A stretch of 64,000 nt of DNA, from NCBI GenBank assembly GCA_947462335.1, contig OX381704.1:121330065-121394064 (forward strand). Reading direction: 5' to 3'. Within the stretch, counting starts at the first letter, position 1, and each line of letters begins with the position of its first letter. The notes under the pieces are model-generated. The model had not been told where the DNA came from. It was given only the letters and a program-made list of their open reading frames with translations, and did no database searches. This stretch comes from Harmothoe impar. Lineage: Eukaryota > Annelida > Polychaeta > Phyllodocida > Polynoidae. The translations under genes were made by a program, and so were the position numbers. This document shows, in pieces, positions 1 through 15,230 of this stretch.

Positions 1-3000
1 TAATTACTGCCAGCCTATACTAAGGCTTGTGCTGAACCAGGACCTAATGTAAGCGTTACTTCTGGTTCATACTAAGTATGTAGTGTACCAGGACATAATG
101 TAAGAATTACTGCCAGCCTATACTAAGGCTTGTGCTGTACCAGGACCTAATGTAAGCGTTACTTCTGGTTTATATTAAGGTATGTAGTTAACACCCACAC
201 AGGGGGGCTACACTGACACAGGGGGCCACACCCAAACAGGGGGGCTACACCCACACAGGGGCTACACCCACACAGGGGTCTACACCCACACAGGGGCTAC
301 ACCCACACAGAGGCTACAACCACACAGGGGGGCTACACCCACACAGGGGGCTACACCCACACAGGGGGCTACACCTTCACAGGGGGCTACACCCACACAG
401 GAAGCTACACCCACACAGGGGGCTACTGCAGCTATTTTGGTGGGGTCTTGGAGCTTTTTGCGGTTCCAGGATCTAATGTAAGCGTTACTTCTGATTTATA
501 CTAAGATTTGTAGTGTATCAGGACATAATGTAAGAGATACTGTCAGCCTATACCAAGGTTTCTAGTGTACCAAGACCTAATGTAAGCATTACTTCTGGTT
601 TATACTAAGGTTTGTAGTGTACCAGGACATAATGTAAGAATTACTGCCAGCCTATACTAAGGCTTGTGCTGTACCAGGACCTAATGTAAGCATTACTTCT
701 GGTTTATACTAAGTATGTAGTGTACCAGGACACAATGTAAGAATTGCTGCCGGCCTATACTAAAGCTTGTGCTGTACCAGGACCTAATGTAAGCGTTACT
801 TCTGGTTTATACTAAGGTATGTAGTGTACACCCACACAGGGGGGCTACACTGACATAGGGGGCTACACCCAACCAGGGGGCTAAAACCACACATGGGCTA
901 CACCCACACAGGGGGCCACACCCACACAGGGGCTACACCCATACCGGGGGCTACACCCACACAGGGGGCTACACCCACACAGGGGGCTAAACCCACACAG
1001 GTGGGCTACAGTGACACAGGGGGGTACACCAACGAGGGGGGGGGCTACACCCACACAGGGGGCTACAACCACACAGGGGCTACACCCACACAGGGGGCTA
1101 AACTGACACAGGGGGCTGCACTCACAAAGGGGGGCTACACCAACACGGGGGGCTACACCCACACAGAGGGCTACACCCACACAGAGGGCTACACCCACAC
1201 TGGGGGCTACACCCAAACAGGGGGCTACGACCACACAGGGGGCTACACCCACACAGGGGGCTACACCCACACAGGGGCTACACCCACACAGGGGCTACAA
1301 CCACACAGGGGGGCTACACCCACACAGGGGGCTACACCCACACAGGGGGCTACACCCACGCAGGGGGGCTACACCCACAGAGGGGCTACACCCACACAGG
1401 GGGCTACAACCACACAGGGGGCTACACCCACACAGGAAGCTACACCCACACAGGAGGCTACAACCACACTGGGGGCTACACCCACACAAGGGGCCACACC
1501 CACACAGGGGGCTTCACACACAGGGGGCTACACTAACACAGGGGGCTACACCCACACATACGGGCTACACCCACACAGGGGGCTACACCCACACAGGGGG
1601 CCTACACCCACAAAGGGGCTACACCCACATATTGGGGCTACACCCACACAGGGGGCTACACCCACACAAGGGGCTACACCCACACAGGGGGCTACACCCG
1701 CACAGGGAGGCTACACCCACACATGGGGCTACACCCACACAGGGGGCTACACCCACACAGGAAGCTACACCCACACAGGGGACTACACCCACCCATGGGG
1801 CTACACCCACACAGGGGGCTACACCCACACAGGGGGCTACACCCACACAAGGGGCTACACCCACACAGGGGGCTACACTTACACAGGGGGCTACACCTAT
1901 ACTGGGGGCTACACCAATAGAGGGGGCTAAACCCAAAGAGGGGGCTACACCACACAGTGGGCTTCACCCACATAGAGGGCTACACCCAAACAGGGGGGCT
2001 ACTGCAGCTATCTTGGTGGGGTCTTGGAGCTTTGTGCGGTGCCAGGATCTAGTGTAAGCATTACTTCTGGTTTTTACTAAGGTTTTTAGTGTACCAGGAC
2101 ATAATGTAAGAATTACTGCCAGCCTATACTAAAGCTTGTGCTGTACCAGAGCCTAATGTAATCATTACTTCTGGTTCATACTAAGTATGTAGCGTTCCAG
2201 GACATAATGTAAGAATTACTGCCAGCCTAAACTAAGGCTTGTGCTGTACCAGGACCTAATGTAAGCTTTACTTCTGGTTCACACTAAGTATGTAGTGTAC
2301 CAGGACATAATGTAATAATTACTGCCAGCCTATACTAAGGCTTGTGCTGAACCAGGACCTAATGTAAGCGTTACTTCTGGCCAATAACTAGGTATATAGT
2401 TTACACCCACACAGGGGGGCTACACTGACACAGGGGGCTACAACCACACAGGGGCTATACCCACACAGGGGGCTAAACTGACACAGGGGGCTGCACTCAC
2501 AAAGGGGGGCTACACCCACACGGGGGGCTACACCCACACAGAGGGCTACACCCACACAGAGGGCTACACCCAGACTGGGGGCTACACCCAAACAGGGGGC
2601 TACGACCACACAGGGGGCTACACCCACACAGGGGGCTACACCCACACAGGGGCTACACCCACACAGGGGCTACAACCACAGAGGGGGGCTACACCCACAC
2701 AGGGGGCTACACCCACAGAGGGGGCTACACCAACGCAGGGGGCTACAACCACACAGGGGGCTACACCCACACAAGGGGACACACCCACACAAGGGGCAAC
2801 ACCCACACAGGGGGCTACACACACAGGGGGCTACACTAACACAGGGGGCTACACCCACACATTGGGGCTACACCCACACAGGGGGCTACACCCACAAAGG
2901 GGCTACACCCACACATTGGGGCTACACCCACACATTGGGGCTACACCCACACAGGGGGCTACACCCACACAAGGGGCTACACCCACACAGGGGGCTACAC

Positions 3001-6000
3001 CCGCACAGGGAGGCTACACCCACACAGGGGGCTACACCCACTCAGGGGGCTACACCTACACAGGGTGCAACACCCATACAGACGCCTACACCTACACAGG
3101 GGGCTAAGTATTACTTCTGGTTTATATTAAGGTTTGTAGTGTACCAGGACATAATGTAAGAATTACTGTCAGCCTATACTAAGGTTTGTAGTGTACCAAG
3201 ACCTAATGTAAGCATTACTTTTGGTTTAAACTAAGGTTTGTAGTGTACCAGGACATAATGTAAGAATTACTGCCAGCCTATACTAAGGCTTGTGCTGTAC
3301 CAGGACCTAATGTAAGCATTACTTCTGGTTTATACTAAGTATGTAGTGTTCCAGGACCTAATGTAAGAATTACTGCCAGCCTATACTAAGGCTTGTGCTG
3401 TACCAGGACCTAATGTAAGCATTACTTCTGGTTCATACTAAGTATGTAGTGTACCAGGACATAATGTAAGAATTACTACCAGCCTTTACTAAGGCTTGTG
3501 CTGTACCAGGACCTAATGTAAGCGTTACTTCTGGTTTATACTAAGGTATGTAGTTAACACCCACACAGGGGGGCTACACTGACACAGGGGGCCACACCCA
3601 AACAGGGGGGCTACACCCACACAGGGGCTACACCCAAACAGGGGGGCTACACCCACACAGGGGCTACACCCACACAGGGGTCTACACCCACACAGGGGCT
3701 ACACCCACACAGGGGCTACAACCACACAGGGGGGCTACACCCACACAGGGGGCTACACCCACAGAGTGGGCTACACCAACGCAGGGGGGCTACACCCACA
3801 CAGGGGCTACACCCACACAGGGGGCTACAACCACACAGGGGGCTACACCCACACAAGGGGCCACACCCACACAAGGGGCAACACCCACACAGGGGGCTAC
3901 ACACACAGGGGGCTACACTAACACAGGGGGCTACACCCACACATTGGGGCTACACCCACACAGGGGGCTACACCCACACAGGGGGGCTACACCCACAAAG
4001 GGGCTACACCCACACATTGGGGCTACACCCACACAGGGGGCTACACCCACACAAGGGGCTACACCCACACAGGGGGCTATACCCGCACAGGGAGGCTACA
4101 CCTACACAGGGGGCTACACCCACTCAGGGGGCTACACCTACACAGGGTGCAACACCCATACAGACGGCTACACCTACACAGGGGGCTACACCTACACAGG
4201 GTGCTACACCCACACAGGGGCTACACCCACACAGGGGGCTACGCCAACACAGGGGGCTACACCCACACAGGGGGCTACACCCACACAGGGGGCTACAACC
4301 ACACAGGGGGCTACACCAACACAAGGGGCTACACCCACACAGGGGGCTACACCCACACAGGGGAATACACCCACAAAGGGGCTACACCCACACAGGGGGC
4401 TACACCCACACAGGGGGCTACACCCACACAAGGGGCTACACCCACACAGGGGGCTACACCCGCACAGGGAGGCTACACCCACACAGGGGGCTACACCCAC
4501 TCAGGGGGCTACACCTACACAGGGTGCAAAACCCGTACAGACGGCTACACCTACACAGGGGGCTAAGTATTACTTCTGGTTTATATTAAGGTTTGTAGTG
4601 TACCAGGACATAATGTAAGAATTACTGTCAGCCTATACTAAGGTTTGTAGTGTACCAAGACCTAATGTAAGCATTACTCCTGGTTTAAACTAAGGTTTGT
4701 AGTGTACCAAGACCTAATGTAAGCATTACTTCTGGTTTAAACTAAGGTTTGTAGTGTACCAGGACATAATGTAAGAATTACTGCCAGCATATACTAAGGC
4801 TTGTGCTGTACCAGGACCTAATGTAAGCATTACTTCTGGTTTATACTAAGTATGTAGTGTTCCAGGACCTAATGTAAGAATTACTGCCAGCCTATACTAA
4901 GGCTTGTGCTGTACCAGGACCTAATGTAAGCATTACTTCTGGTTCATACTAAGTATGTAGTGTACCAGGACATAATGTAAGAATTACTGCCAGCCTATAC
5001 TAAGGCTTGTGCTGTACCAGGACCTAATGTAAGCGTTACTTCTGGTTTATACTAAGGTATGTAGTTAACACCCACACAGGGGGGCTACACTGACACAGGG
5101 AGCCACACCCAAACAGGGGGGCTACACCCACACAGGGGCTACACCCACACAGGGGGCTACACCTACACAGGGTGCTACACCCACACAGGGGCTACACCCA
5201 CACAGGGGGCTACGCCCACACAGGGGGCTACACCCACACAGGGGGCTACACCCACACAGGGGGCTACACCCACACAGGGGAATACACCCACACAGGCGGC
5301 TACACCCACACAGGGGGGCTACACTGACACAGGGGGCTACACCCACACAGGGGGGCCACACCCACACAGGGGGCTACAACCACACAGGGGCTACACCCAC
5401 ACAGGGGGCTACACTGACACAGGGGGCTACACTCACACAGGGGGGCTACACCCACATAAAGGGCAACACCCACACAGGGGTCTACTGCAGCTCTCTTTGT
5501 TGGCTACACCCACACAGGGGGCTACACAGGGGGCTACAAGGGGGGCTACCCCCACACAGGGGTGATACACCCACACAGGGGGGCTACACCCACAAAGGGG
5601 GCTACACCCACACAGGGGCTACGCCCACACAGGGGGCTACACCCACACAGGGGGCTACACCCACACAGAAGGCTACACCTACACAGGGGGCTACACCCAC
5701 ACAGGGGGCTACACCCACACAGGAGGCTACACCTACACAGGGGGCTACACCCACATAGGGAGACTACACCCACACAGGGGGCTACACTGACACATGGGGC
5801 TAAACCCAGACAGGGTCTTCACAAACACAGGAGGCTACAGATACACAGGGGGCTACACCCACACAGGGGGCTACATCACACAGGAGGCTACAGATACACA
5901 GGGGGCTACACCCACACAGGGGGCTACACCCACACACGAGGCTACACCTACACAGGGGGCTACACCCACATAGGGAGACTACACCCACACAGGGGCTACA

Positions 6001-9000
6001 CCCACACCGGGGGGTACACCCACACCGGGGGCTACACCCACACAGGGGGGCTACAGTGACACAGGGGGCTACACCCTCCCAGGGGGCTACACCCACACAG
6101 GGGGCTACACCTACATAGGGTGCTACAACCACACAGGGGCTACACCCACACAGGGGGCTACACCTACACAGGGTGCTACACCCACACAGGGGCTACACCC
6201 ACACAGGGGGCTACACCTACACAGTGTGCTACACCCACACAGGGGCTACACCCAGACAGGGGGCTACACCCAAACAGGGGGCTACGACCACACAGGGGAC
6301 TACACCCACACAGGGGTTACACCCACACAGGGGCTACACCAACACAGGGGCTACACCCACACAGGGGGGCTACACCCACACAGGGGGCTACACTTACACA
6401 GGGGGCTACACCTATACCGGTAGCTACACCCATAGAGGGGGCTACACCCGAAGAGGGGGCTACACCACACAGTGGGCTTCACCCACATAGAGGGATACAC
6501 CCACAAAGGGGGGCTACTGCAGCTATCTTGGTGGGGTCTTGGAGCTATGTGCGGTGCCAGGATCTAATGCAAGTATTACTTCTGGTTTATATTAAGGTTT
6601 GTAGTGTACCAGGACATAATGTAAGAATTACTGTCAGCCTCTACTAAGGTTTGTAGTGTACCAAGGCCTAATTTAAGCATTACTTCTGGTTCATACTAAG
6701 TATGTAGTGTACAGTAACATAATGTAAGAATTACTGCCAGCCTATACTAAGGCTTGTGCTGTACCAGGACCTAATGTAAGCGTTACTTCTGGTTTATACT
6801 AAGGTATGTAGTTTACACCCACACAGGGGGGCTACCCTGACACAGGGGGCTACACCCATCCAGGGGGCTATACCCACACAGGGGCTACACCCACACAGGG
6901 GGCTACACCCACACAGGGGGCTACACTGACACATGGGGCTACACTGACACAGGGGGCTACACTGACACATGTGGCTACACCCACACAGGGGGCTGCACCC
7001 ACACAGGAGGCTACAGATACACAGGGGGCTACACCCACTCAGGGGGCTACACCCACAGAGGAGGCTACACCTACACAGGGGGCTACACCCACATAGGGAG
7101 ACTACACCCACACAGGGGCTTCACCCACACCGGGGGCTACACCCACACAGGGGGCTACACCCACACAGGGGGGCTACAGTGACACAGGGGGCTACACCCA
7201 CCCAGGGGGCTACACCCACACAGGGGGCTACACCTACACAGGGTGCTACAACCACACAGGGGCTACACCCACACAGGGGGCTACACCTACACAGGGTGCT
7301 ACACCCACACAGGGGCTACACCCACACAGGGGGCTACACCTACACATGGTGCTGCACCCACACAGGGGCTACACCCACACAGGGGGCTACACCCAAACAG
7401 GGGGCTACGACCACACAGGGGGCTACACCCACACAGGGGCTACACCCACACAGGGGGCTACACCCACACAGGGGGCTACACTTACACAGGGGGCTACATC
7501 TATACTGGGGGCTACACCCATAGAGGGGGCTACACCCGAAGAGGGGGCTACACCACACAGTGGGCTTCACCCACATAGAGGGATACACCCACACAGGGGG
7601 GCTACTGCAGCTATCTTGGTGGGGTCTTGGAGCTTTGTGCGGTGCCAGGATCTAATGCAAGTATTACTTCTGGTTTATATTAAGGTTTGTAGTGTACCAG
7701 GACATAATGTAAGAATTACTGCCAGCCTATACTAAGGCTTGTGCTGTACCAGGACCTAATATAAGCATTACTTCTGGTTCATACTAAGTATGTAGTGTAC
7801 ACAGGGGGCTAAACTGACACAGGGGGCTGCACTCACAAAGGGGGGCTACACCCACACAGGGGGCTACACCCACACAGAGGGCTACACCCACACAGAGGGC
7901 TACACCCAGACTGGGGGCTACACCCAAACAGGGGGCTACGACCACACAGGGGGCTACACCCACACAGGGGGCTACACCCACACAGGGGCTACACCCACAC
8001 AGGGGCTACAACCACACAGGGGGGCTACACCCACACAGGGGGCTACACCCACAGAGGGGGCTACCCCAACGCAGGGGGGCTACACCCACACAAGGGCTAC
8101 ACCCACACAGGGGGCTACAACCACACAGGGGGCTACACCCACACAAGGGGCCACACCCACACAAGGGGCAACACCCACACAGGGGGCTACACACACAGGG
8201 GGCTACACTAACACAGGGGGCTACACCCACACATTGGGGCTACACCCACACAGGGGGCTACACCCACACAGGGGGGCTACACCCACAAAGGGGCTACACC
8301 CACACATTGGGGCTACACCCACACAGGGGGCTACACCCACACAAGGGGCCACACCCACACAAGGGGCAACACCCACACAGGGGGCTACACACACAGGGGG
8401 CTACACTAACACAGGGGGCTACACCCACACATTGGGGCTACACCCACACAGGGGGCTACACCCACACAGGGGGGCTACACCCACAAAGGGGCTACACCCA
8501 CACATTGGGGCTACACCCACACAGGGGGCTACACCCACACAAGGGGCTACACCCACACAGGGGGCTACACCCGCACAGGGAGGCTACACCCACACAGGGG
8601 GCTACACCCACTCAGGGGGCTACACCTACACAGGGTGCAACACCCATACAGACGGCTACACCTACACAGGGGGCTAAGTATTACTTCCGGTTTATATTAA
8701 GGTTTGTAGTGTACCAGGACATAATGTAAGAATTACTGTCAGCCTATACTAAGGTTTGTAGTGTACCAAGACCTAATGTAAGCATTACTTCTGGTTTAAA
8801 CTAAGGTTTGTAGTGTACCAGGACATAATGTAAGAATTACTGCCAGCCTATACTAAGGCTTGTGCTGTAGCAGGACCGAATGTAAGCATTACTTCTGGTT
8901 TATACTAAGTATGTAGTGTTCCAGGACCTAATGTAAGAATTACTGCCAGCCTATACTAAGGCTTGTGCTGTACCAGGACCTAATGTAAGCGTTACTTCTG

Positions 9001-10350
9001 GTTTATACTAAGGTATGTAGTTAACACCCACACAGGGGGGCTACACTGACACAGGGGGCCACACCCAAACAGGGGGGCTACACCCACACACGAGGCTACA
9101 CCCACACAGGGGGCTACACCTACACAGGGTGCTACACCCACACAGGGGCTACACCCACACAGGGGGCTACGCCCACACAGGGGGCTACACCCACACAGGG
9201 GGCTACACCCACACAGGGGGCTACACCCACACAGGGGAATACACCCACACAGGCGGCTACACCCACACAGGGGGGCTACACTGACACAGGGGGCTACACC
9301 CACATAGGGGGGCCACACCCACACAGGGGGCTACAACCACACAGGGGCTACACCCAAACAGGGGGCTACACTGACACAGGGGGCTACACTCACACAGGGG
9401 GGCTACACCCACATAAAGGGCAACACCCACACAGGGGTCTACTGCAGCTCTCTTTGTTGGCTACACCCACACAGGGGGCTACACAGGGGGCTACAAGGGG
9501 GGCTACCCCTACACAGGGGTGATACACCCACACAGGGGGGCTACACCCACAAAGGGGGCTACACCCACACAGGGGCTACGCCCACACAGGGGGCTACACC
9601 CACACAGGGGCTACACCCACACAGAAGGCTACACCTACACAGGGGGCTACACCCACACAGGGGGCTACACCCACACAGGAGGCTACACCTACACAGGGGG
9701 CTACACCCACAAAGGGAGACTACACCCACACAGGGGGCTACACTGACACATGGGGCTACACCCAGACAGGGTCTTCACCCACACAGGAGGCTACAGATAC
9801 ACAGGGGGCTACACCCACACAGGGGGCTACACCACACAGGAGGCTACAGATACACAGGGGGCTACACCCACACAGGGGGCTACACCCACACACGAGGCTA
9901 CACCTACACAGGGGGCTACACCCACATAGGGAGACTACACCCACACAGGGGCTACACCCACACCGGGGGGTACACCCACACCGGGGGCTACACCCACACA
10001 GGGGGGCTACAGTGACACAGGGGGCTACACCCTCCCAGGGGGCTACACCCACACAGGGGGCTACACCTACATAGGGTGCTACAACCACACAGGGGCTACA
10101 CCCACACAGGGGGCTACACCTACACAGGGTGCTACACCCACACAGGGGCTACACCCACACAGGGGGCTACACCTACACAGGGTGCTACACCCACACAGGG
10201 GCTACACCCACACAGGGGGCTACACCCAAACAGGGGGCTACGACCACACAGGGGACTACACCCACACAGGGGTTACACCCACACAGGGGCTACACCAACA
10301 CAGGGGCTACACCCACACAGGGGGGCTACACCCACAAAGGGGGCTACACC
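1..10350. repeat. Large satellite duplication, copy 1
   Basis: This block matches 15,162-25,513 base for base over long stretches at a nearly constant offset of 15,161-15,163, including 52-bp blocks, 18-bp arrays and isolated variant units. Divergence starts near 10,345, where copy 1 runs into units containing GGCTTGGCTGACACAG and copy 2 runs into units with CTATACCGGTAGC. Within the block, shorter segments are themselves paralogous (for example 5,068-6,513 with 9,023-10,340), so the organisation is nested. Confidence 0.9.
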
Positions 10351-12564
10351 CACACAGGGGGGCTTGGCTGACACAGGGGGCTACACCCACACAGGGGGCT
10401 ACACCCACACAGGGGGGCTTGGCTGACACAGGGGGCTACACCCACACAGGGGGCTACACCCACACAGGGGGCTACACCCACACAGGGGCTACACCCACAC
10501 TGGAGGCTACACCCACACTGGAGGCTACACCCACAGAGGGGCTACAACCACACAGGGGGCTACACCCACACAGGGGGCTACACCCACAAGGGCAGCTACA
10601 CCCAAACAGGGGGCTGCACCCACACAGGGGGCTACACCCACACAGGGGGCTACACCCACACAGGGGGCTACACCCACACAGGGGGCTACACCAACACAGG
10701 GGGCTACACCCACACAGGGGGCTACACCCACACGGGCAGCTACACCCAAACAGGGGGCTACATCAACACAGGGGGCTACACCCACACAGGGGGCTACACC
10801 CACACAGGAGGCCACACCCACACAGGGGGCTACACTCACACAGGGGGCCACACCCACACATGGCCCTACACCCTAACAGGGCGCTACACCAACACAGGCG
10901 GCTACACCCACACAGGGGCTACACCCACACAGGGGGCAACACCCACCCGGGGGCTACAGAGGGGGCTACAAGGGGGGCTACACCCACACAGGGGGTTAAA
11001 CAGGGGGCTACACAGGGGGCTACCCCCACACAGGGGTAATACACCCACACAGGGGCTACACCCACACAGGGAGGCTACACCATCACAGGGGGCTACCCCC
11101 ACACAGGGGTAATACACCCACACAGGGGCTACACCCACACAGGGGGGCTACACTGACAGAGGGGGCTACACTGGCACAGGGGGCTACACCCACACAGGGG
11201 CTACACCCACACAGGGGGCTACACCCACACAAGGGGCTACGCCCACACAGGGGCTACGCCCACACAGGGGGCTACACCCACATAGGGAGACTACACCTAC
11301 ACAGGGGGCTACACCCACATAGGGAGACTACACCCACTCAGGGGCTACACCCACACAGGGCGCTACATCCACACAGGGGGGCTATACCCAAACAGGGGGG
11401 CTACACCCACAAAGGGGGCTACACTCACACAGGGGGCCACACCCACACATGGCGCTACACCAAAACAGGGGGCTACATCCCAAACAGGCTGCTACACCCA
11501 CACAGAGGCTACACCCACAAAGGGTGCTACACCAACACAGGGGGCTACACCCACACAAAGGGGCTACAGCAAAACAGGGAGCTACACCCACATAGGGGGG
11601 CTACACCCAAACAGGGGGCTACACCCACACAGGGGGGCTACACCCACACAGGGGGGCTACATCCACACAGGGGGGCTACACCCACACAGGCGGCTACAAC
11701 CACCGAGGGGGGCTACGCCCACACAGGAGGCTACACCCACACAGGGGGCTACACCCACACAGGGGGCTACACCCACACAGGGGGCTACACCCACACAGGG
11801 GGCTACACCCACACAGGGGGCTACCCCCATACAGGGGGGCTACACCCACACAGGGGGCTACACCCAAGCAGGGAGGCTACACCCACACAGGGGGCTACAC
11901 CCACACAGGGGGCTACACCCACACAGGGGGCTACACCCACACAGGGGGCTACACCCACACAGGGGGCTACCCCCATACAGGGGGGCTACACCCACACAGG
12001 GGGCTACACCCAAGCAGGGAGGCTACACCCACACAGGGGGCTACACCCACACAGGGGGCTACACCCACACAGGGGGCTACCCCCACACAGGGGGCTACAC
12101 CCACACAGGGGCTACACCCACACAGGCAGGCTACATCCACAGTGGGGGCTACACTGACACAGGGGGCTACACCAACACAGGGGGCTACACTCACACAGGG
12201 GGCTACCCCCACACAAGGGTGATACAACCACACAGGAGCTTCACCCACACAGGCGGCTACACCCACACAGGTGGCTACACCCACACAGGTGGCTACACCC
12301 ACACAGGGGGCTACACCCACACAGGGGGCTACCCCCACACAAGGGTGATACAACCACACAGGGGCTACACCCACACAGGCAGGCTACACCCACAGAGGGG
12401 GCTACACTGACACAGGGGGCTACACCAACACAAGGGGCTAAACCCACACAGGGGGCTACACCAACACAGGGGGCTACACCTATACTGGGGGCTACACCCA
12501 CAGAGAGGGCTACACCCACAGAGGGGACTGCACCCACACAGGGGGCTACACTGACACAGGGGGG
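9023..12564. repeat. Longest uninterrupted 18-bp array
   Basis: About 3.5 kb of 18-bp units without a 52-bp block. It contains several homogenised sub-arrays: a unit family around TTGGCTGACACAG at 10,360-10,430, a duplicated block with CTACCCCCATACAGG at 11,820 and 11,970, and repeated CAAGGGTGATACAACC at 12,210 and 12,340. No gene is seen. Confidence 0.9.
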
Positions 12565-13410
12565 CTACTGCAGCTTTCTTGGTGGGGTCTCAGAGCTCTG
12601 TGCGGTGCCAGGATCTAATGTAAGTATTACTTCTGGTTTATACTAAGGCTTGCAGTGTACCAGGACATAATGTAAGAATTACTGCCAGCCTATACTAAGG
12701 ATTGTGCTGTACCAGGACCTAATATAAGTGTTACTTCTGGTTTATACTAAGGTATGTAGTGTACACCCACACAGGGGGCTACACTGACACAGGGTGCAAC
12801 ACCCACACAGGGGGCTACACCCTGACAGGGGGCTACACCCACACAGGGGGCTACACCCAAACAGGGCGCTACACCCAAACAGGGGGGCTACACCCACACA
12901 GGGGCTACACCCACACAGGGGGCTACACCCACAGAGGGGGCTGCACCCACACAAGGAGCCACACCCACACAAGGGGCTACACCCACACAGGGGTCTACAC
13001 CCACACAGGGGGCTACACTAACACAGGGGGCTACACCCACACATTGGGGCTACACCCACACAGGGGGCTACACCCACACAGGGGGCTACACCCACACAGG
13101 GGCTACACCCATAAAGGGGCTACACCCACACAGGGGGCTACGACCACACAGGGGGCTACACCCGCATAGTGGGGTTACACCCACACAGGGGGCTACACCT
13201 TCACAGGGGGCTACACCCACACAGGAAGCTACACCCACACAGGGGGCTACACCCACACAGGGGGCTACACCCACACAAGGGGCTACACCCACAAAGGGGG
13301 CTACAACCGCATAGTGGGGTTACACCCACACAGGGGGCTACACCCACACAGGGGGCTACCCCCACACAGGGGGCTACACTGACACAGGGGGCTACACCAA
13401 CACAAGGGGC

Positions 13411-15230
13411 TACTGCAGCTATTTTGGTGGGGTCTTGGAGCTTTTTGCGGTGCCAGGATCTAATGTAAGCGTTACTTCTGATTTATACTAAGGTTTGTAG
13501 TGTACCAGGACATAATGTAAGAATTACTGTCAGCCTATACCAAGGTTTCTAGTGTACCAAGACCTAATGTAAGCATTACTTCTGGTTTATACTAAGGTTT
13601 GTAGTGTACCAGGACATAATGTAAGAATTACTGCCAGCCTATACTAAGGCTTGTGCTGTACCAGGACCTAATGTAAGCATTACTTCTGGTTTATACTAAG
13701 TATGTAGTGTACCAGGACACAATGTAAGAATTGCTGCCGGCCTATACTAAAGCTTGTGCTGTACCAGGACCTAATGTAAGCGTTACTTCTGGTTTATACT
13801 AAGGTATGTAGTGTACACCCACACAGGGGGGCTACACTGACATAGGGGGCTACACCCAACCAGGGGGCTAAAACCACACATGGGCTACACCCACACAGGG
13901 GGCCACACCCACACAGGGGCTACACCCATACCGGGGGCTACACCCACACAGGGGGCTACACCCACACAGGGGGCTAAACCCACACAGGTGGGCTACAGTG
14001 ACACAGGGGGGTACACCAACGAGGGGGGGGGGGCTACACCCACACAGGGGGCTACAACCACACAGGGGCTACACCCACACAGGGGGCTAAACTGACACAG
14101 GGGGCTGCACTCACAAAGGGGGGCTACACCAACACGGGGGGCTACACCCACACAGAGGGCTACACCCACACAGAGGGCTACACCCACACTGGGGGCTACA
14201 CCCAAACAGGGGGCTACGACCACACAGGGGGCTACACCCACACAGGGGGCTACACCCACACAGGGGGCTACACCCACACAGGGGGCTACACCCACACAGG
14301 GGGCTACACCCACGCAGGGGGGCTACACCCACAGAGGGGCTACACCCACACAGGGGGCTACACCCACACTGGGGGCTACACCCACACAAGGGGCCACACC
14401 CACACAGGGGGCTTCACACACAGGGGGCTACACTAACACAGGGGGCTACACCCACACATACGGGCTACACCCACATATTGGGGCTACACCCACACAGGGG
14501 GCTACACCCACACAAGGGGCTACACCCACACAGGGGGCTACACCCGCACAGGGAGGCTACACCCACACATGGGGCTACACCCACACAGGGGGCTACACCC
14601 ACACAGGAAGCTACACCCACACAGGGGACTACACCCACCCATGGGGCTACACCCACACAGGGGGCTACACCCACACAGGGGGCTACACCCACACAAGGGG
14701 CTACACCCACACAGGGGGCTACACTTACACAGGGGGCTACACCTATACTGGGGGCTACACCAATAGAGGGGGCTAAACCCAAAGAGGGGGCTACACCACA
14801 CAGTGGGCTTCACCCACATAGAGGGCTACACCCAAACAGGGGGGCTACTGCAGCTATCTTGGTGGGGTCTTGGAGCTTTGTGCGGTGCCAGGATCTAGTG
14901 TAAGCATTACTTCTGGTTTTTACTAAGGTTTTTAGTGTACCAGGACATAATGTAAGAATTACTGCCAGCCTATACTAAAGCTTGTGCTGTACCAGAGCCT
15001 AATGTAATCATTACTTCTGGTTCATACTAAGTATGTAGCGTTCCAGGACATAATGTAAGAATTACTGCCAGCCTAAACTAAGGCTTGTGCTGTACCAGGA
15101 CCTAATGAAAGCTTTACTTCTGGTTCACACTAAGTATGTAGTGTACCAGGACATAATGTAATAATTACTGCCAGCCTATACTAAGGCTTGTGCTGAACCA
15201 GGACCTAATGTAAGCGTTACTTCTGGTTCA
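13411..15230. repeat. Third, internally deleted copy of satellite segment 424-2,390
   Basis: The junction block and following 52-bp units match positions 424 onwards at offset 12,987. Relative to 893-1,993 and 16,054-17,160, the 18-bp array here lacks several units in two places. It directly abuts copy 2 of the large duplication, so it looks like an edge product of unequal exchange. Confidence 0.85.

Noticed and set aside
893..1930. 345-codon open frame reading [12 protein letters not shown] repeats
   Set aside because: It is a product of an 18-bp satellite with no stop in its common form. Equivalent frames exist in other registers and on the other strand, there is no splice or start context, and the same sequence recurs many times.
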